DNA from: JACVRW01 sp963803085
GTDB lineage: Bacteria; Actinomycetota; Thermoleophilia; Solirubrobacterales; Thermoleophilaceae
Direction of reading: 5' to 3'
Length of the DNA: 64,000 nucleotides
Assembly: GCA_963803085.1 (NCBI GenBank)
Contig: CAWDLE010000010.1
Span: 310,001-374,000 of the forward strand
Of this stretch, positions 25,261-34,584 are shown one piece after another. Every line of letters starts with the position of its first letter. Positions within the stretch are counted from its first letter, which is position 1. The translations under genes were made by a program, and so were the position numbers. The notes under the pieces were generated by a model. That model was not told the origin of the DNA, did no database searches, and worked only from the letters and a program-made list of their open reading frames with translations.

Positions 25261-26234
25261 GGCCGTTCGGCTACGAGGCCGCGACCGACACGGCGAGCGC
25301 GCTCGCGGCAATCGCCCAGCCTGAGGCGAAGTTCCTCGGCGGGGGGACGAACCTCGTCGACCTGCTCCGACTTGGCGTCGAGACGCCCGCGACGCTGGTC
25401 GACGTCACCGGGCTGCCGCTCGACGGCATCGAGCCCACCCCGGACGGCGGCCTGCGGATCGGCGCCGGCGCCCGGAACAGCGTCCTGGCGGCCGATCCGG
25501 AGGTGCGCGCGCGCTACCCCGCGCTGGCCCAGGCGCTGCTCTCAGGCGCCTCAGGCCAGATCCGCAACTGGGCGACGACCGCGGGGAACCTGCTTCAGCG
25601 CACGCGCTGCGCGTACTTCCAAGACGTGACGAAGCCGTGCAACAAGCGCGACCCCGGTTCCGGGTGCCCCGCGCGGGAGGGCGACCACCGAAATCTCGCG
25701 ATTCTCGGCCACTCCCAGCAGTGCATCGCCACCCACCCGTCCGACATGGCGGTCGCGCTCGCCGCGTTCGACGCCATCGTGCACGTCGTCGGTCCGGCCG
25801 GTGCCCGCCAGATTCCGCTCGTCGACCTCCACCGCCTGCCCGCGGACGAGCCCTGGCTCGACACCGTCCTCGACAGCGGCGACCTGATCGTCGCGGTCGA
25901 GCTGCCGCCGTTGCCGATCGCCTCGCGCTCGGCGTACCGGAAGGTGCGCGGACGCGCCTCGTTCGAGTTCGCGCTCGTATCGGTCGCGGCCGCGCTCGAG
26001 GTCGACCGCGGCACGGTGCGGGACGCTCGCCTCGCGCTCGGTGGCGTGGCGCACAAGCCGTGGCGCGCGTTCCGCGCCGAGGAGGCGCTCCGCGGCGCTC
26101 CGGCAAGCGCTGAGTCGTTCGCGCGGGCGGCCGACGCCGAGCTGGAGCACGCGGAACCGCTGCGCGACAACGGCTACAAGGTTCCGCTCGCGCGCAACAC
26201 GATCGTCGCAACGCTCACGGAGCTCGGCGGATGA
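25257..26234 (+). CDS. paoB: aldehyde oxidoreductase FAD subunit with extra 4Fe-4S site (PaoB type)
   Basis: A 325-residue FAD-binding subunit. The FAD signature is FLGGGTNLVDL with later TTAGNLLQRTRC. A cysteine-rich insertion (RCAYFQD ... PCNKRDPGSGC ... SQQCIATHPSDMAVAL) matches the additional [4Fe-4S] cluster that marks PaoB/YagS and 4-hydroxybenzoyl-CoA reductase relatives. TTG 25257 is the start, overlapping the TGA of paoA (TTGA). The length agrees with E. coli PaoB (318 residues). Its end overlaps paoC by ATGA. Confidence 0.9.
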   Translation: MRPFGYEAATDTASALAAIAQPEAKFLGGGTNLVDLLRLGVETPATLVDVTGLPLDGIEPTPDGGLRIGAGARNSVLAADPEVRARYPALAQALLSGASGQIRNWATTAGNLLQRTRCAYFQDVTKPCNKRDPGSGCPAREGDHRNLAILGHSQQCIATHPSDMAVALAAFDAIVHVVGPAGARQIPLVDLHRLPADEPWLDTVLDSGDLIVAVELPPLPIASRSAYRKVRGRASFEFALVSVAAALEVDRGTVRDARLALGGVAHKPWRAFRAEEALRGAPASAESFARAADAELEHAEPLRDNGYKVPLARNTIVATLTELGG

Positions 26235-28300
26235 GCGTCGCCGAGCAGGTCCTCGGAGGGCCGGTCGACCGGATCGAGGGTGGCGACAAGGTCCAGGGAC
26301 ACGCGAAGTACGCCTTCGAGTACGAGATCGAGAACGTCGCCTACGCGAGCCTCGTTGTTTCCCCCGCGGCGAAGGGCACGATCCGCGCCATCGACACGGC
26401 GAACGCGCTGGCGGCTCCGGGCGTGCTCGCGGTCCTCACCCACGAGAGCGCACCCGAGCTGGCGGAGAAGGACGGCGAGCTCGGCGTCCTCCAGTCGCCC
26501 CGGATCGCCTACCGCGGCCAGATCGTCGGCGCGGCGATCGCGGAGAGCCTCGAGGGAGCCCGCGAGGCCGCGCGACTCGTCCGAATCGAGATCGACGAGG
26601 AAGAGCACGACGTCGTCCTGCGGAGCGACCACCCGGGGCTCTACAAGCCGGACAAGATCAACCCGTCCAACGTGACCGACACGGAGGACGGCGACGTGGA
26701 GGCGGCCCTTCGCTCTGCGGCGGTCACGATCGACGCGACCTACAGCACGCCGACCGAGCACAACAACCCGATGGAGCCGCACGCGACCACGGCGGTCTGG
26801 GACGGCGATGCCCTGACCCTCTACGACTCCGACCAGGGTCCCTACGCCTACCGGGGATTAGTCGCGAAGCGGCTCGGCCTGGAGCCGGAGCAGGTGCGCG
26901 TGATCGCGACGCACGTCGGCGGCGGCTTCGGATCGAAGGGCCTTCCGCGCCCCCACGTGATCGTCGCGGCGCTCGCCGCGAGGCACGTCGGCCGGCCGGT
27001 CAAGCTGGCCGTGACGCGGCAGCAGATGTTCACGCTGACCGGCTACCGGACGCCGACGATCCAGCGCCTCCAGCTGGGCTCCGAGCCCGACGGGCGCCTC
27101 GTCGCGATCGCGCACGACGTCGTCGAGCAGACCTCGACCCTCCAGGAGTTCGCCGAACAGACCGCGCTCGCGACCCGGATGATGTACGCAGCACCGAGCC
27201 GGCGGACGACGCACCGGCTCGTGCGGCTGGACGTGCCGACGCCGTCGTGGATGCGCGCGCCGGGCGAGTGCCCGGGGATGTACGCGCTGGAGTCGGCACT
27301 CGACGAGCTGGCAATCGAGCTGGGGCTTGACCCGGTCGAGCTCCGCGTTCGCAACGAGCCGGAGATCGATCCGGCCACCGGGAACCGATTCTCGACGCGC
27401 AACCTCGTCGGCTGCCTGCGCGAGGGGGCCGAGCGCTTCGGGTGGGCCGACCGCGACCCGACGCCGGGGGCTCGCCGCGACGGCCGGTGGCTGGTGGGCA
27501 CCGGCGTCGCATCCTCGACCTACCCCGCTCGGCGCCCGCCCTCGACGGCGCGCGCCCGTCGCGAGGGCGACGGGACCTACACGATCGAGCTGGCCGCAGT
27601 CGACATCGGCACGGGCGCGCGCACCGTGCTCACCCAGATCGCCGCGGATGCCCTCGAGGTGCCGCTCGACCGGGTCCGCGTCAGCATTGGCGACAGCGCG
27701 TTCGGGCAGGCGTCCGTCGCGGGCGGCTCGATGGGGACGTCGTCCTGGGGCGCCGCGGTCGTAAAGGCGTGCCGCATGCTGCGCGCCGGCCGCGACGAGG
27801 TGACTGCCGACACCTCCGAAGAGGCCGAGGCCGCGGGCCAGGAGCCGCTCTCCAAGCACTCATTCGGCGCCCAGTTCGTCGAGGTGCGCGTCGATGCCGA
27901 CACCGGCGAGATCCGCGTGCCCCGGATGCTTGGCGTCTTCGCCTGCGGGCGCATACTGAACGCGAAGACGGGCCGCTCCCAGTTCATCGGCGGCATGACG
28001 ATGGGCGTCTCGATGGCTCTGCTCGAGGAGACGATCGTCGACCCGCAGCTCGGCGCCTTCGTCAACCACGACCTCGCCATGTACCACGTGCCCGTGCACG
28101 CAGACATCCAGGAGATCGAGGCGCTCTGGCTCGACGAGGACGACCCGCACGTGAACCCGATGGGCGCGAAGGGGATCGGCGAGATCGGCATCGTCGGGAC
28201 CGCCGCGGCGGTCGCGAATGCCGTCCACCATGCGACTGGCGTGCGCGTGCGCGACCTGCCGATTCGCCCGGACAAGCTGGTCGGGCGTCTTCCAGGCTAG
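26231..28300 (+). CDS. paoC: aldehyde oxidoreductase molybdenum subunit (PaoC type)
   Basis: A 689-residue molybdenum-binding subunit of the xanthine oxidase family. The cofactor-binding motifs GGGFGSKG and SMGTSSWG are present, and the catalytic Glu is in MGAKGIGEIG at about residue 650. Other landmarks are NNPMEPHATTAVW and RAPGECPGMYALE. It completes a paoABC operon with four-base overlaps; the complex should oxidise aldehydes to acids. The molybdopterin-cytosine cofactor is inferred from PaoABC. No dedicated maturation factor (PaoD/XdhC-like) is nearby. A convergent FAD oxidoreductase frame runs antisense into its last 441 bases. Confidence 0.92.
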   Translation: MSVAEQVLGGPVDRIEGGDKVQGHAKYAFEYEIENVAYASLVVSPAAKGTIRAIDTANALAAPGVLAVLTHESAPELAEKDGELGVLQSPRIAYRGQIVGAAIAESLEGAREAARLVRIEIDEEEHDVVLRSDHPGLYKPDKINPSNVTDTEDGDVEAALRSAAVTIDATYSTPTEHNNPMEPHATTAVWDGDALTLYDSDQGPYAYRGLVAKRLGLEPEQVRVIATHVGGGFGSKGLPRPHVIVAALAARHVGRPVKLAVTRQQMFTLTGYRTPTIQRLQLGSEPDGRLVAIAHDVVEQTSTLQEFAEQTALATRMMYAAPSRRTTHRLVRLDVPTPSWMRAPGECPGMYALESALDELAIELGLDPVELRVRNEPEIDPATGNRFSTRNLVGCLREGAERFGWADRDPTPGARRDGRWLVGTGVASSTYPARRPPSTARARREGDGTYTIELAAVDIGTGARTVLTQIAADALEVPLDRVRVSIGDSAFGQASVAGGSMGTSSWGAAVVKACRMLRAGRDEVTADTSEEAEAAGQEPLSKHSFGAQFVEVRVDADTGEIRVPRMLGVFACGRILNAKTGRSQFIGGMTMGVSMALLEETIVDPQLGAFVNHDLAMYHVPVHADIQEIEALWLDEDDPHVNPMGAKGIGEIGIVGTAAAVANAVHHATGVRVRDLPIRPDKLVGRLPG

Positions 28301-30052
28301 GTCCTCAGGGCAGACCTCGCACGCTACGGACGAGTCCGGAAGGAAGCGCTGAGCAACGCGCGCGCTGAAGGCCAGCGGGCGCGCTGCCTCGACGCGCTCC
28401 CCGCGGACCCTGATTTGACGCCTAGCTGGTCGGCCAAGCTTGAAGAGCACCTTGTCCACCGCGCGGAAGGGCGCGAACAGCGGCGGCTCGCGGAGCTTCC
28501 ACACCTGGCACGGCTCGGCAGAAGAGCCGGACCGGTCGATGATCTCGTTCACCGCGCGGCGCGCAGCCTCGTTTGCGCCCTCCATGGTTGCGAGGTCGGT
28601 GTGCGTCCGGACGTAGTCCGAAGCGAGGAAGAAGTTGCCGATGCGATCGGTCGAGGCGTCGGGGCGGTCGCTCCACGAGCCGGCGGTGTTGATCAAGAGC
28701 GGCTCGAGGTTTGTCGCCTCGGTTGGGTTCGGGTGAACGATGCTGGGGTCGAGGAACGAGGACAGGACCTCCACCTCTTCGAACTCTCGCGTGGCGTCGT
28801 CGTTGAGGCTCTCCGTGAGCTGGTGCCAGACCTCGCGCGCGATCTCTTCGCGTGAGCAGAACATCGCCTGCTTGCGGATCCCGGTGCCCATGGCCTCCCA
28901 GTCGGATACGTCCACCGAGAGGATCCCGCGCGAGCGGCCGTCGCCGAGTCGTTCAGGTTGGAACTGCGGCTGCCAGAACTGAGGCTGCGATATCGAGGTG
29001 AGCGCCCACGGCGAGTCGATGTAGATGGTGTGGCCGTGGACGGCCTTGGGTTCGCGACGGTCCAGGTAGTAGACGATGCCGTTCATCCAACGGGTTCGCA
29101 GCTTGTGCAAACCGTGGAGCCGCGGATCGGCCAGCGCGAGCCCATCGTTCAGCAGAGGCGCCATCACCTCGACCGGCAGCGCGCCGACGTACCATTCGGC
29201 CTCGTGGCGGGCGGGTCGTCCGTCGGCTACAAGGCTCACGCCCGTGACGCGGCCGCCGCGGCAGTGAATCGCCTGCACCTGATGACCCAGGTGGAACTCC
29301 ACGCCTCGCTCGCGTAGGTGATCGACCCATGGGTCGATCCAAACGTCGCTCGTGGGCCCGTTCAGCACTCGATCCACCTGGCCGGCCGGGTTCGCCATGT
29401 CGAACAGGAGCTGGAGCAGGATGTAGCCGCCCGTACGGGCGCTCATCTCGCGCGCCCGCGCAGCGACGAGCGTGCGGGTGAGGCCGTCGGCCAGATACCT
29501 GCCGTAGTTGGGACCTCGCGACTCGGCCCCCGAGAACTCCCACCAGCTCACGTTCTCGTACTCCGCGAAGCGCCGCTCCTCGCAGCTCGTGAGCAGTAGC
29601 AGCAGCCGGTCGACGAAGTACGCCGCGTCTTCGGGAGCGATCCGGACCCGGGCCGCGTAGTCGAAGAGGAACCGAAAGGCCTTGTGAAGGTCGGTGAAGC
29701 TCCGCGGGAGGTGCACCGGTGCGAGCAGCTCCTCGCCCTCCTTCGAGGCGATCTGCACCTCGCTCGCGGTCACCAGGTTGTCCGCGACCGTTCGGCCTCG
29801 ATGGCCGTAGGGGATGCGGCGCATCGTGTGCGGGAGATGCTGGTAGAAGCCGGGGAAGAAGCGAAACCCGTGCTCGCCTGGCAACGGCAGGCCCCCGTCT
29901 CGGGCAGAGCCGGGTACCGGGAAGCTCCGAGCCTTCCCCCCGAGCGCGTCTCGCGTCTCGAAGACGCTCACACGGAAGCCGCGCTCGCTGAGCTCATGAG
30001 CCGCGCTCAATCCCGCCACCCCGCCACCAAGCACGATCACCCGGTCGGCCAT
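27860..30052 (-). CDS. FAD-dependent desaturase/amine-oxidase-like protein (C-terminus uncertain)
   Basis: The N-terminal FAD motif VIVLGGGVAGLSAAHEL followed by FETRDALGGKARSF places it with phytoene desaturase, hydroxysqualene dehydroxylase and related flavoproteins. Further landmarks are PGEHGFRFFPGFY and the C-terminal FAD contact DYVRTHTDLATMEGANEAAR. The conserved protein appears to end around VDKVLFKLGRP, near 28425. Beyond that the frame continues antisense through 441 bases of paoC with Arg/His/Val-rich shadow sequence. One missing base near 28425-28435 would bring in a TAG at 28422, giving about 543 residues. The stop at 27860 is the literal frame end. The substrate is unknown. Confidence 0.7.
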   Translation of the reverse strand: MADRVIVLGGGVAGLSAAHELSERGFRVSVFETRDALGGKARSFPVPGSARDGGLPLPGEHGFRFFPGFYQHLPHTMRRIPYGHRGRTVADNLVTASEVQIASKEGEELLAPVHLPRSFTDLHKAFRFLFDYAARVRIAPEDAAYFVDRLLLLLTSCEERRFAEYENVSWWEFSGAESRGPNYGRYLADGLTRTLVAARAREMSARTGGYILLQLLFDMANPAGQVDRVLNGPTSDVWIDPWVDHLRERGVEFHLGHQVQAIHCRGGRVTGVSLVADGRPARHEAEWYVGALPVEVMAPLLNDGLALADPRLHGLHKLRTRWMNGIVYYLDRREPKAVHGHTIYIDSPWALTSISQPQFWQPQFQPERLGDGRSRGILSVDVSDWEAMGTGIRKQAMFCSREEIAREVWHQLTESLNDDATREFEEVEVLSSFLDPSIVHPNPTEATNLEPLLINTAGSWSDRPDASTDRIGNFFLASDYVRTHTDLATMEGANEAARRAVNEIIDRSGSSAEPCQVWKLREPPLFAPFRAVDKVLFKLGRPARRQIRVRGERVEAARPLAFSARVAQRFLPDSSVACEVCPEDLAWKTPDQLVRANRQVAHAHASRMVDGIRDRRGGPDDADLADPLRAHRVHVRVVLVEPERLDLLDVCVHGHVVHGEVVVDEGAELRVDDRLLEQSHRDAHRHAADELGAARLRVQYAPAGEDAKHPGHADLAGVGIDAHLDELGAE

Positions 30053-30119
30053 CTGGGGTCAAACCTACGCCTCGCCGGCTCAGAGTGAAAGGATCCGCGC
30101 ACCAGACAAGGAGATGGCC

Positions 30120-30779
30120 ATGGCTCTGACGATCGGCGACACCGCGCCCGACTTCGAGGCGCGGACGACCGAGGGCAACATTCGCTTCCACGACTGGATC
30201 GGCGACTCGTGGGCGGTGCTGTTCTCGCATCCGCGTGACTTCACGCCGGTCTGCACCACAGAGCTCGGCTACATGGCGAGCATCAAGCCCGAGTTCGACA
30301 AGCGGAACGTCAAGGTGGTCGGCCTGTCGGTGGATCCGATGGAGAACCACGAGCAGTGGGCGACCGACATCGAGGAGACGCAGGGTCACCGGCCCAACTA
30401 TCCGATCATCGCCGACGGCGACTTCCAGGTGTCGAAGCTCTACGGCATGCTGCCGGCCGAGACGGAGGGCGACCCGACCTCGAGGACGCCGGCGGACAAC
30501 CAGACCGTGCGCAACGTGTTCGTCATCGGCCCGGACAAGAAGATCAAGCTCATCCTCGTCTATCCGATGACCACGGGGCGCAACTTCGACGAGGTGCTGC
30601 GGGTGATCGACTCGCTCCAGCTCACCGCCAAGCACAAGGTGGCGACGCCCGCGCAGTGGCAGCAGGGCGACGATGTGATCATCGCCGGCTCTGTCTCCGA
30701 CGAGGACGCCAAGGAGACCTATCCGGACGGATGGGAGTCGCCGCGGCCGTACATCAGGATCGTTCCGCAGCCGCGCTGA
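30120..30779 (+). CDS. 1-Cys peroxiredoxin (Prx6 type)
   Basis: A 219-residue peroxidase. The active site DFTPVCTTEL carries the peroxidatic Cys45, with the Prx catalytic Thr three residues before it. The long C-terminal half, including LILVYPMTTGRNFDEVLRVIDSLQLT, is characteristic of the Prx6/1-Cys group. ATG 30120 is chosen over ATG 30114 because the ribosome-binding site AAGGAG (30108-30113) is six bases from the second ATG but directly touches the first. It detoxifies hydrogen peroxide and lipid hydroperoxides in the cytoplasm. Confidence 0.94.
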   Translation: MALTIGDTAPDFEARTTEGNIRFHDWIGDSWAVLFSHPRDFTPVCTTELGYMASIKPEFDKRNVKVVGLSVDPMENHEQWATDIEETQGHRPNYPIIADGDFQVSKLYGMLPAETEGDPTSRTPADNQTVRNVFVIGPDKKIKLILVYPMTTGRNFDEVLRVIDSLQLTAKHKVATPAQWQQGDDVIIAGSVSDEDAKETYPDGWESPRPYIRIVPQPR

Positions 30780-30837
30780 CCCGTTCCGTCACAGATCTTT
30801 TACGAGTTCGTAGGAACCGGTGGCACACTGGTGACCG

Positions 30838-32050
30838 GTGGTGGGCACGCGGCGTGAGTTCATCGGGGCTGGAGTCGGCGCTGCTGCCGTCGTCGCCCTC
30901 GGGGCCACGTTCTGGGACGACGTATTCGGATCGGCAGGCTCCGCCGTACGCAGCCCACAGAGCGGCTACGGCCCGCGCGGCCCGGCCAACGAGCTCGGTC
31001 TGCGGCTCCCGGAGGGCTTTCGCTCGCGTCTGATCGCTCGCGGCGGCCGGCCGGTCGCGGGCACGAGCTACCGCTGGCACGAGGCCTCGGACGGGATGGC
31101 GTGCTTCGCCACGGACGACGGCGGCTGGATCCTCGTCTCCAACTCCGAGGTGCTGGTGGGCGGCGCCTCGGCCGTGCGCTTCGGTGCGCAACGCCCAGCT
31201 CCGATCCGCCTACCGCATCCTCGACGGCACCACCCAGAACTGCTCGGGCGGGCCGACCCCGTGGGGGACCTGGCTCTCGTGCGAGGAGGTGATGGGCGGC
31301 CTCGTGTGGGAATGCGACCCGGCCGGCAAGCGGCGCGGCCTCGCGCGCCCGGCCATGGGCACCTTCAAGCACGAGGCGGCCGCTGTTGATCCGCGCGGCA
31401 GGCGGATCTACCTGACCGAGGACCTCATCGACGGCGGCGTGTACCGCTTCACGCCCACGCACTGGCACGACCTCAGCGCGGGTCTGCTCGAGATCGCGAC
31501 CGTGAGCGCCGACGGCGCGGTGAGCTGGAGCGAGGTGCCGGACCCCGCCGCCCGGCGCGTGCCCACCCGCGACCAGGTGCGCGGCAGCACCCAGTTCAAG
31601 CGCGCCGAGGGAATCTGGCACGACGACGGCACGGTGTACATCTCCACGACGGGCGATCACCGCGTGCACGCGTACGACATCGCCCGGGACCGCATGCGCG
31701 TGATCTACGACGGGCTCGCGTCGGCCGACGCGCCGCTTCTGCGCGTGGACCAGCTGACCGCCAATCGTGCGGGCGAGGTGTTCGTGTGCGAGGACATCGC
31801 GACCGAGGAGATCGACATCGGGCTGATCGACCGCGCCGGCCGCGTCTCGCGCTTCCTCTCGGCCACCGGACCGCAGCACGCGGGCTCTGAGCTCACGGGC
31901 GTGACCTTCGACCCGTCCGGCAGCCGGATGTACTTCTCCTCGCAACGCGCCTTCAGTGCGGGCGGCACGCCCGGGCCGGGCGCCATCTACGAGGTCTCGG
32001 GTCCCTTCCGGGGTTCACGGGCCTTTCACGCCACGGGAAACAACGCGTAA
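30838..32050 (+). CDS. PhoX/DUF839-family Tat-exported protein (frameshifted)
   Basis: About 403 residues after removing one extra base near 31184. Before the break the frame has a twin-arginine signal (TRREFIGAG followed by a hydrophobic run), then LPEGFRSRLIARGG and DGMACFATDDGGWILVSNSE. After it come YRILDGTTQNCSGGPTPWGT, WLSCEEV, FKHEAAAVDP and TGVTFDPSGSRMYFSSQR. These are features of PhoX-like DUF839 beta-propeller proteins, which in PhoX are calcium/iron phosphatases. Phosphatase activity here is not certain. The break falls between ASAVRF and RNAQLRSAYRIL. A 5'-nucleotidase gene follows, so periplasmic phosphate scavenging is a reasonable context. Confidence 0.78.
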
Positions 32051-32086
32051 CAACCTGCGATTTGCAGGGATTTAGCGTCTGGAGCC

Positions 32087-33577
32087 ATGACGCGACTGCT
32101 GCCCGGGCTGGCCGCCTTCACCGCCGCCATGCTCGTCGCCCTGCTCGGTCTCTACGCCCAGGCGGGCACGCCGGAGCCGCCGCCGGGCAACACGGAGCCG
32201 CGTGAGAAGGAGTCCCCGCGTGGCGTCGTGGATCTGCGCCTGCTCGGCGTGAACGATTTCCACGGCCACCTGGAGCCGCCGCGTCCGGGCATCGGCGGCG
32301 CCGCGTGGCTGAAATCCCACCTGGACCGCGCGACACTGCCCGGCCGCACGATCCGCGTGCACGCCGGCGACATGGTCGGCGCGACGCCGCTCATCTCGAG
32401 CTGGTTCCACGACGAGCCCACCATCGAGGCCGCGAACGAGATCGGCTTCGACGTGGGCACGGTCGGCAACCACGAATTCGACGAGGGCGGCGATGAGCTG
32501 ATCCGGCTGGTCAGGGGCGGCCGGCGCACCGGGCCGGAGGCGCTGAAGCCCGACGTGGCCGGGCAGCTCGTGAACACCTCCTCGCCGGAGTTCGCGGGTG
32601 CCCAATTCCCCTACATCGCGGCCAACACGGTCGACCGCGACGGCGAGCCGCTCCTGCCGCCGTACGAGGTGGTGGAGCGAGCCGGCGCCCGCGTGGGCTT
32701 CATCGGGGTCACCACGCGCTCCACCCCGACTTTCCTGCTCGAGCGCCACGCCGCGCGCTTTCGCTTCACGGACATCTCGGACGCGGTGAATCGCTGGGTC
32801 CCGGAGCTGCGCAGCCGCGGAGTCGAGGCGATCGTCGTGCTCGCCCATGCCGGCGGGCCTACTCAGGACGAGTCCGACGCCCCGGACTACGTCGGCGAGA
32901 TCCTCGACGAGGCGCGCGAGATGAGCTCGGAGGTGGACGTGGTGGTGGCCGGGCACAGCCACTCCCGGATCCACGTGCGCCTGCCGAACTCAGACGGCTC
33001 GGGCGACAAGCTCATCGTCGAGGCGCTCTCCTACGGCGTGGCCTACGACCAGGTGGACATGCGCATCGACACGCGCACGGGGGAGGTTCTCTCCAAGTCG
33101 GCGGAGATACCCGGCACCGAGCACGCCGGGGTGGAGGGCGACGCGGGCATGGCGGCTCTCGTCGAGCGCTACCGGCAGCGAGTGGCGCCGCTGGCCGACC
33201 ACGTGGTCGGGCTGACCCAGGCACCGCTCACGCGAGAAGGCGGCGAGCTCGGACAGCTCATCGCGAATGCCGAGCGGGCGTTCGCCCGAACGGATGTGGG
33301 CGTGGTGAAGCCGGTGAGCCTGCGCGCCGACATCGACGCGGGCCCGATCACCTACGCCGAGGTCGCGGAGGTGCTCGCCTTCGACCACCCGGTGGTGCGA
33401 GTCAGGATGACTGGCGGGGAGCTGCTTGAGCTGATCGACGACGGCGCCTATGTCGCAGGGCCCGAGGAGCTCGACCCAGGTGTGGAGTACAGCGTTGCGG
33501 CGAGCGAGTTGATCGCGGGCGCCGGCAAGGCCGTCGGCACCGAGCCGCAGGCGCTCGCCTGGTTCCTTGCACGCTGA
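32087..33577 (+). CDS. secreted 5'-nucleotidase / cyclic phosphodiesterase family protein
   Basis: A 496-residue exported metallophosphoesterase. The N-terminus is a signal peptide (LPGLAAFTAAMLVALLGLYA). The dinuclear metal site is complete: NDFHGH, HAGDMVG, VGNHEFDEG, VLAHAGG and AGHSHSRIH. The C-terminal 5'-nucleotidase domain (about 355-490) includes GELGQLIANAERA and VRVRMTGGELLELIDD. It probably dephosphorylates extracellular nucleotides, 2',3'-cyclic nucleotides or related sugars. It follows the PhoX-like gene on the same strand by 36 bp. Confidence 0.92.
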   Translation: MTRLLPGLAAFTAAMLVALLGLYAQAGTPEPPPGNTEPREKESPRGVVDLRLLGVNDFHGHLEPPRPGIGGAAWLKSHLDRATLPGRTIRVHAGDMVGATPLISSWFHDEPTIEAANEIGFDVGTVGNHEFDEGGDELIRLVRGGRRTGPEALKPDVAGQLVNTSSPEFAGAQFPYIAANTVDRDGEPLLPPYEVVERAGARVGFIGVTTRSTPTFLLERHAARFRFTDISDAVNRWVPELRSRGVEAIVVLAHAGGPTQDESDAPDYVGEILDEAREMSSEVDVVVAGHSHSRIHVRLPNSDGSGDKLIVEALSYGVAYDQVDMRIDTRTGEVLSKSAEIPGTEHAGVEGDAGMAALVERYRQRVAPLADHVVGLTQAPLTREGGELGQLIANAERAFARTDVGVVKPVSLRADIDAGPITYAEVAEVLAFDHPVVRVRMTGGELLELIDDGAYVAGPEELDPGVEYSVAASELIAGAGKAVGTEPQALAWFLAR

Positions 33578-33589
33578 CCGACCTGTCCT

Positions 33590-34024
33590 ATGGAACCGGG
33601 CATGTCTGTTGCAAGCGCCGACGCTGTCGAGCGCAGCGTTTACACGACCAACGAGTGGCTCAACGGGATCCGGGACGAGCTCGGACAGGACGATCGCGAG
33701 GAGGCCTGGCGGATACTCAAGGCCGACCTCCAGTTGCTGCGGGATCAGCTCACGATCGACGAGGCCGCGCAGCTCGCGGCCCAGCTTCCGCTGGTGCTGC
33801 GCGGCGCGTTCTACGAGGGGTTCGACCCGGGGCGCCAGCAGAAGGTCCGCCACCGCGAGGAGTTCATCGCTCTGTTCGCGGAGCGAGCGAACCTCAGCGA
33901 CTCGACGGATGTCGAGCGGGCGCTCGGCGCTGCCACGAGCGCACTCAGCAGCCACGTGACGCCCGGCGAGCTCGACGACCTGATCGCGCAGCTCCCGAGC
34001 GACCTCCGCTCTGTGCTTCACTAA
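33590..34024 (+). CDS. DUF2267 protein
   Basis: A 144-residue protein of the DUF2267 family: EWLNGIRDELGQDDREEAWRILKADLQLLRDQLTIDEAAQLAAQLPLVLRGAFYEGFDP is a textbook opening repeat, split here only for description, and a second copy of the helical pattern follows (DVERALGAATSALSSHVT ... LIAQLPSDLR). The function is unknown; such genes often neighbour stress and universal-stress genes, as here, where usp starts four bases after the stop. ATG 33602 is an equally possible start twelve bases downstream. Confidence 0.88.
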   Translation: MEPGMSVASADAVERSVYTTNEWLNGIRDELGQDDREEAWRILKADLQLLRDQLTIDEAAQLAAQLPLVLRGAFYEGFDPGRQQKVRHREEFIALFAERANLSDSTDVERALGAATSALSSHVTPGELDDLIAQLPSDLRSVLH

Positions 34025-34028
34025 GCCG

Positions 34029-34520
34029 GTGGAGGGTGCCGCGCCGATCCTGATCGCCTACGACGGCTCGCCGTCGTCCGACCACGCGATAGGCGAGGCC
34101 GGGGGGCTCTTGGTAGGGCGCCGCGCGCTGGTCGTCGTGGTCTACAAGCAGGGAATCGGGTTCGAGCTGATGGAGGTGCCGAGCGTGACGGGCGGGTTGC
34201 CACCCCCGCAGCTCGATGTCCGCGCGGCGATCGAGGTCGACGACGAGCTGGCCGAGCGCTCCCAGAAGCTGGCGCAGAAGGGTGCCGAGCTGGCGCGCGA
34301 CGCCGGCTTCGAGCCCGAGGCGCTGGCGGTGGCCGACGAGGTGGACACACCCGTGGCGGAGACGATCGTGAATGTGGCGGCCGACCGAGGCGCTGCCGCC
34401 ATCGTGATCGGCGCGCACGGCCACAGCCGCCTGAGTGAGGTCGTCCTAGGCAGCACGTCGCGGGACGTGATCCGCCAGGCGCCCTGCCCGGTCGTCATCG
34501 CCAGACCCGCGCAACACTGA
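34029..34520 (+). CDS. universal stress protein (UspA family)
   Basis: A 163-residue Usp protein starting at GTG 34029. The opening is PILIAYDGSPSSDHAI. The ATP-binding tail reads IGAHGHSRLSEVVLGSTS followed by PCPVVIAR, the G-x2-G-x9-GS/T pattern with His in the loop. An insertion of about 15 residues (around ELMEVPSVTGGLPPPQLDV) lies between the first strand and helix 2. It is coupled to the DUF2267 gene (four-base gap) and diverges in sequence from the other Usp at 11184. Confidence 0.9.
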   Translation: MEGAAPILIAYDGSPSSDHAIGEAGGLLVGRRALVVVVYKQGIGFELMEVPSVTGGLPPPQLDVRAAIEVDDELAERSQKLAQKGAELARDAGFEPEALAVADEVDTPVAETIVNVAADRGAAAIVIGAHGHSRLSEVVLGSTSRDVIRQAPCPVVIARPAQH

Positions 34521-34584
34521 AGTACTCCGCGGCTTCAATGGCGGCTTCCCGCCGCTCGGCAGGCAGAGCGCGATACTGCGGCTC

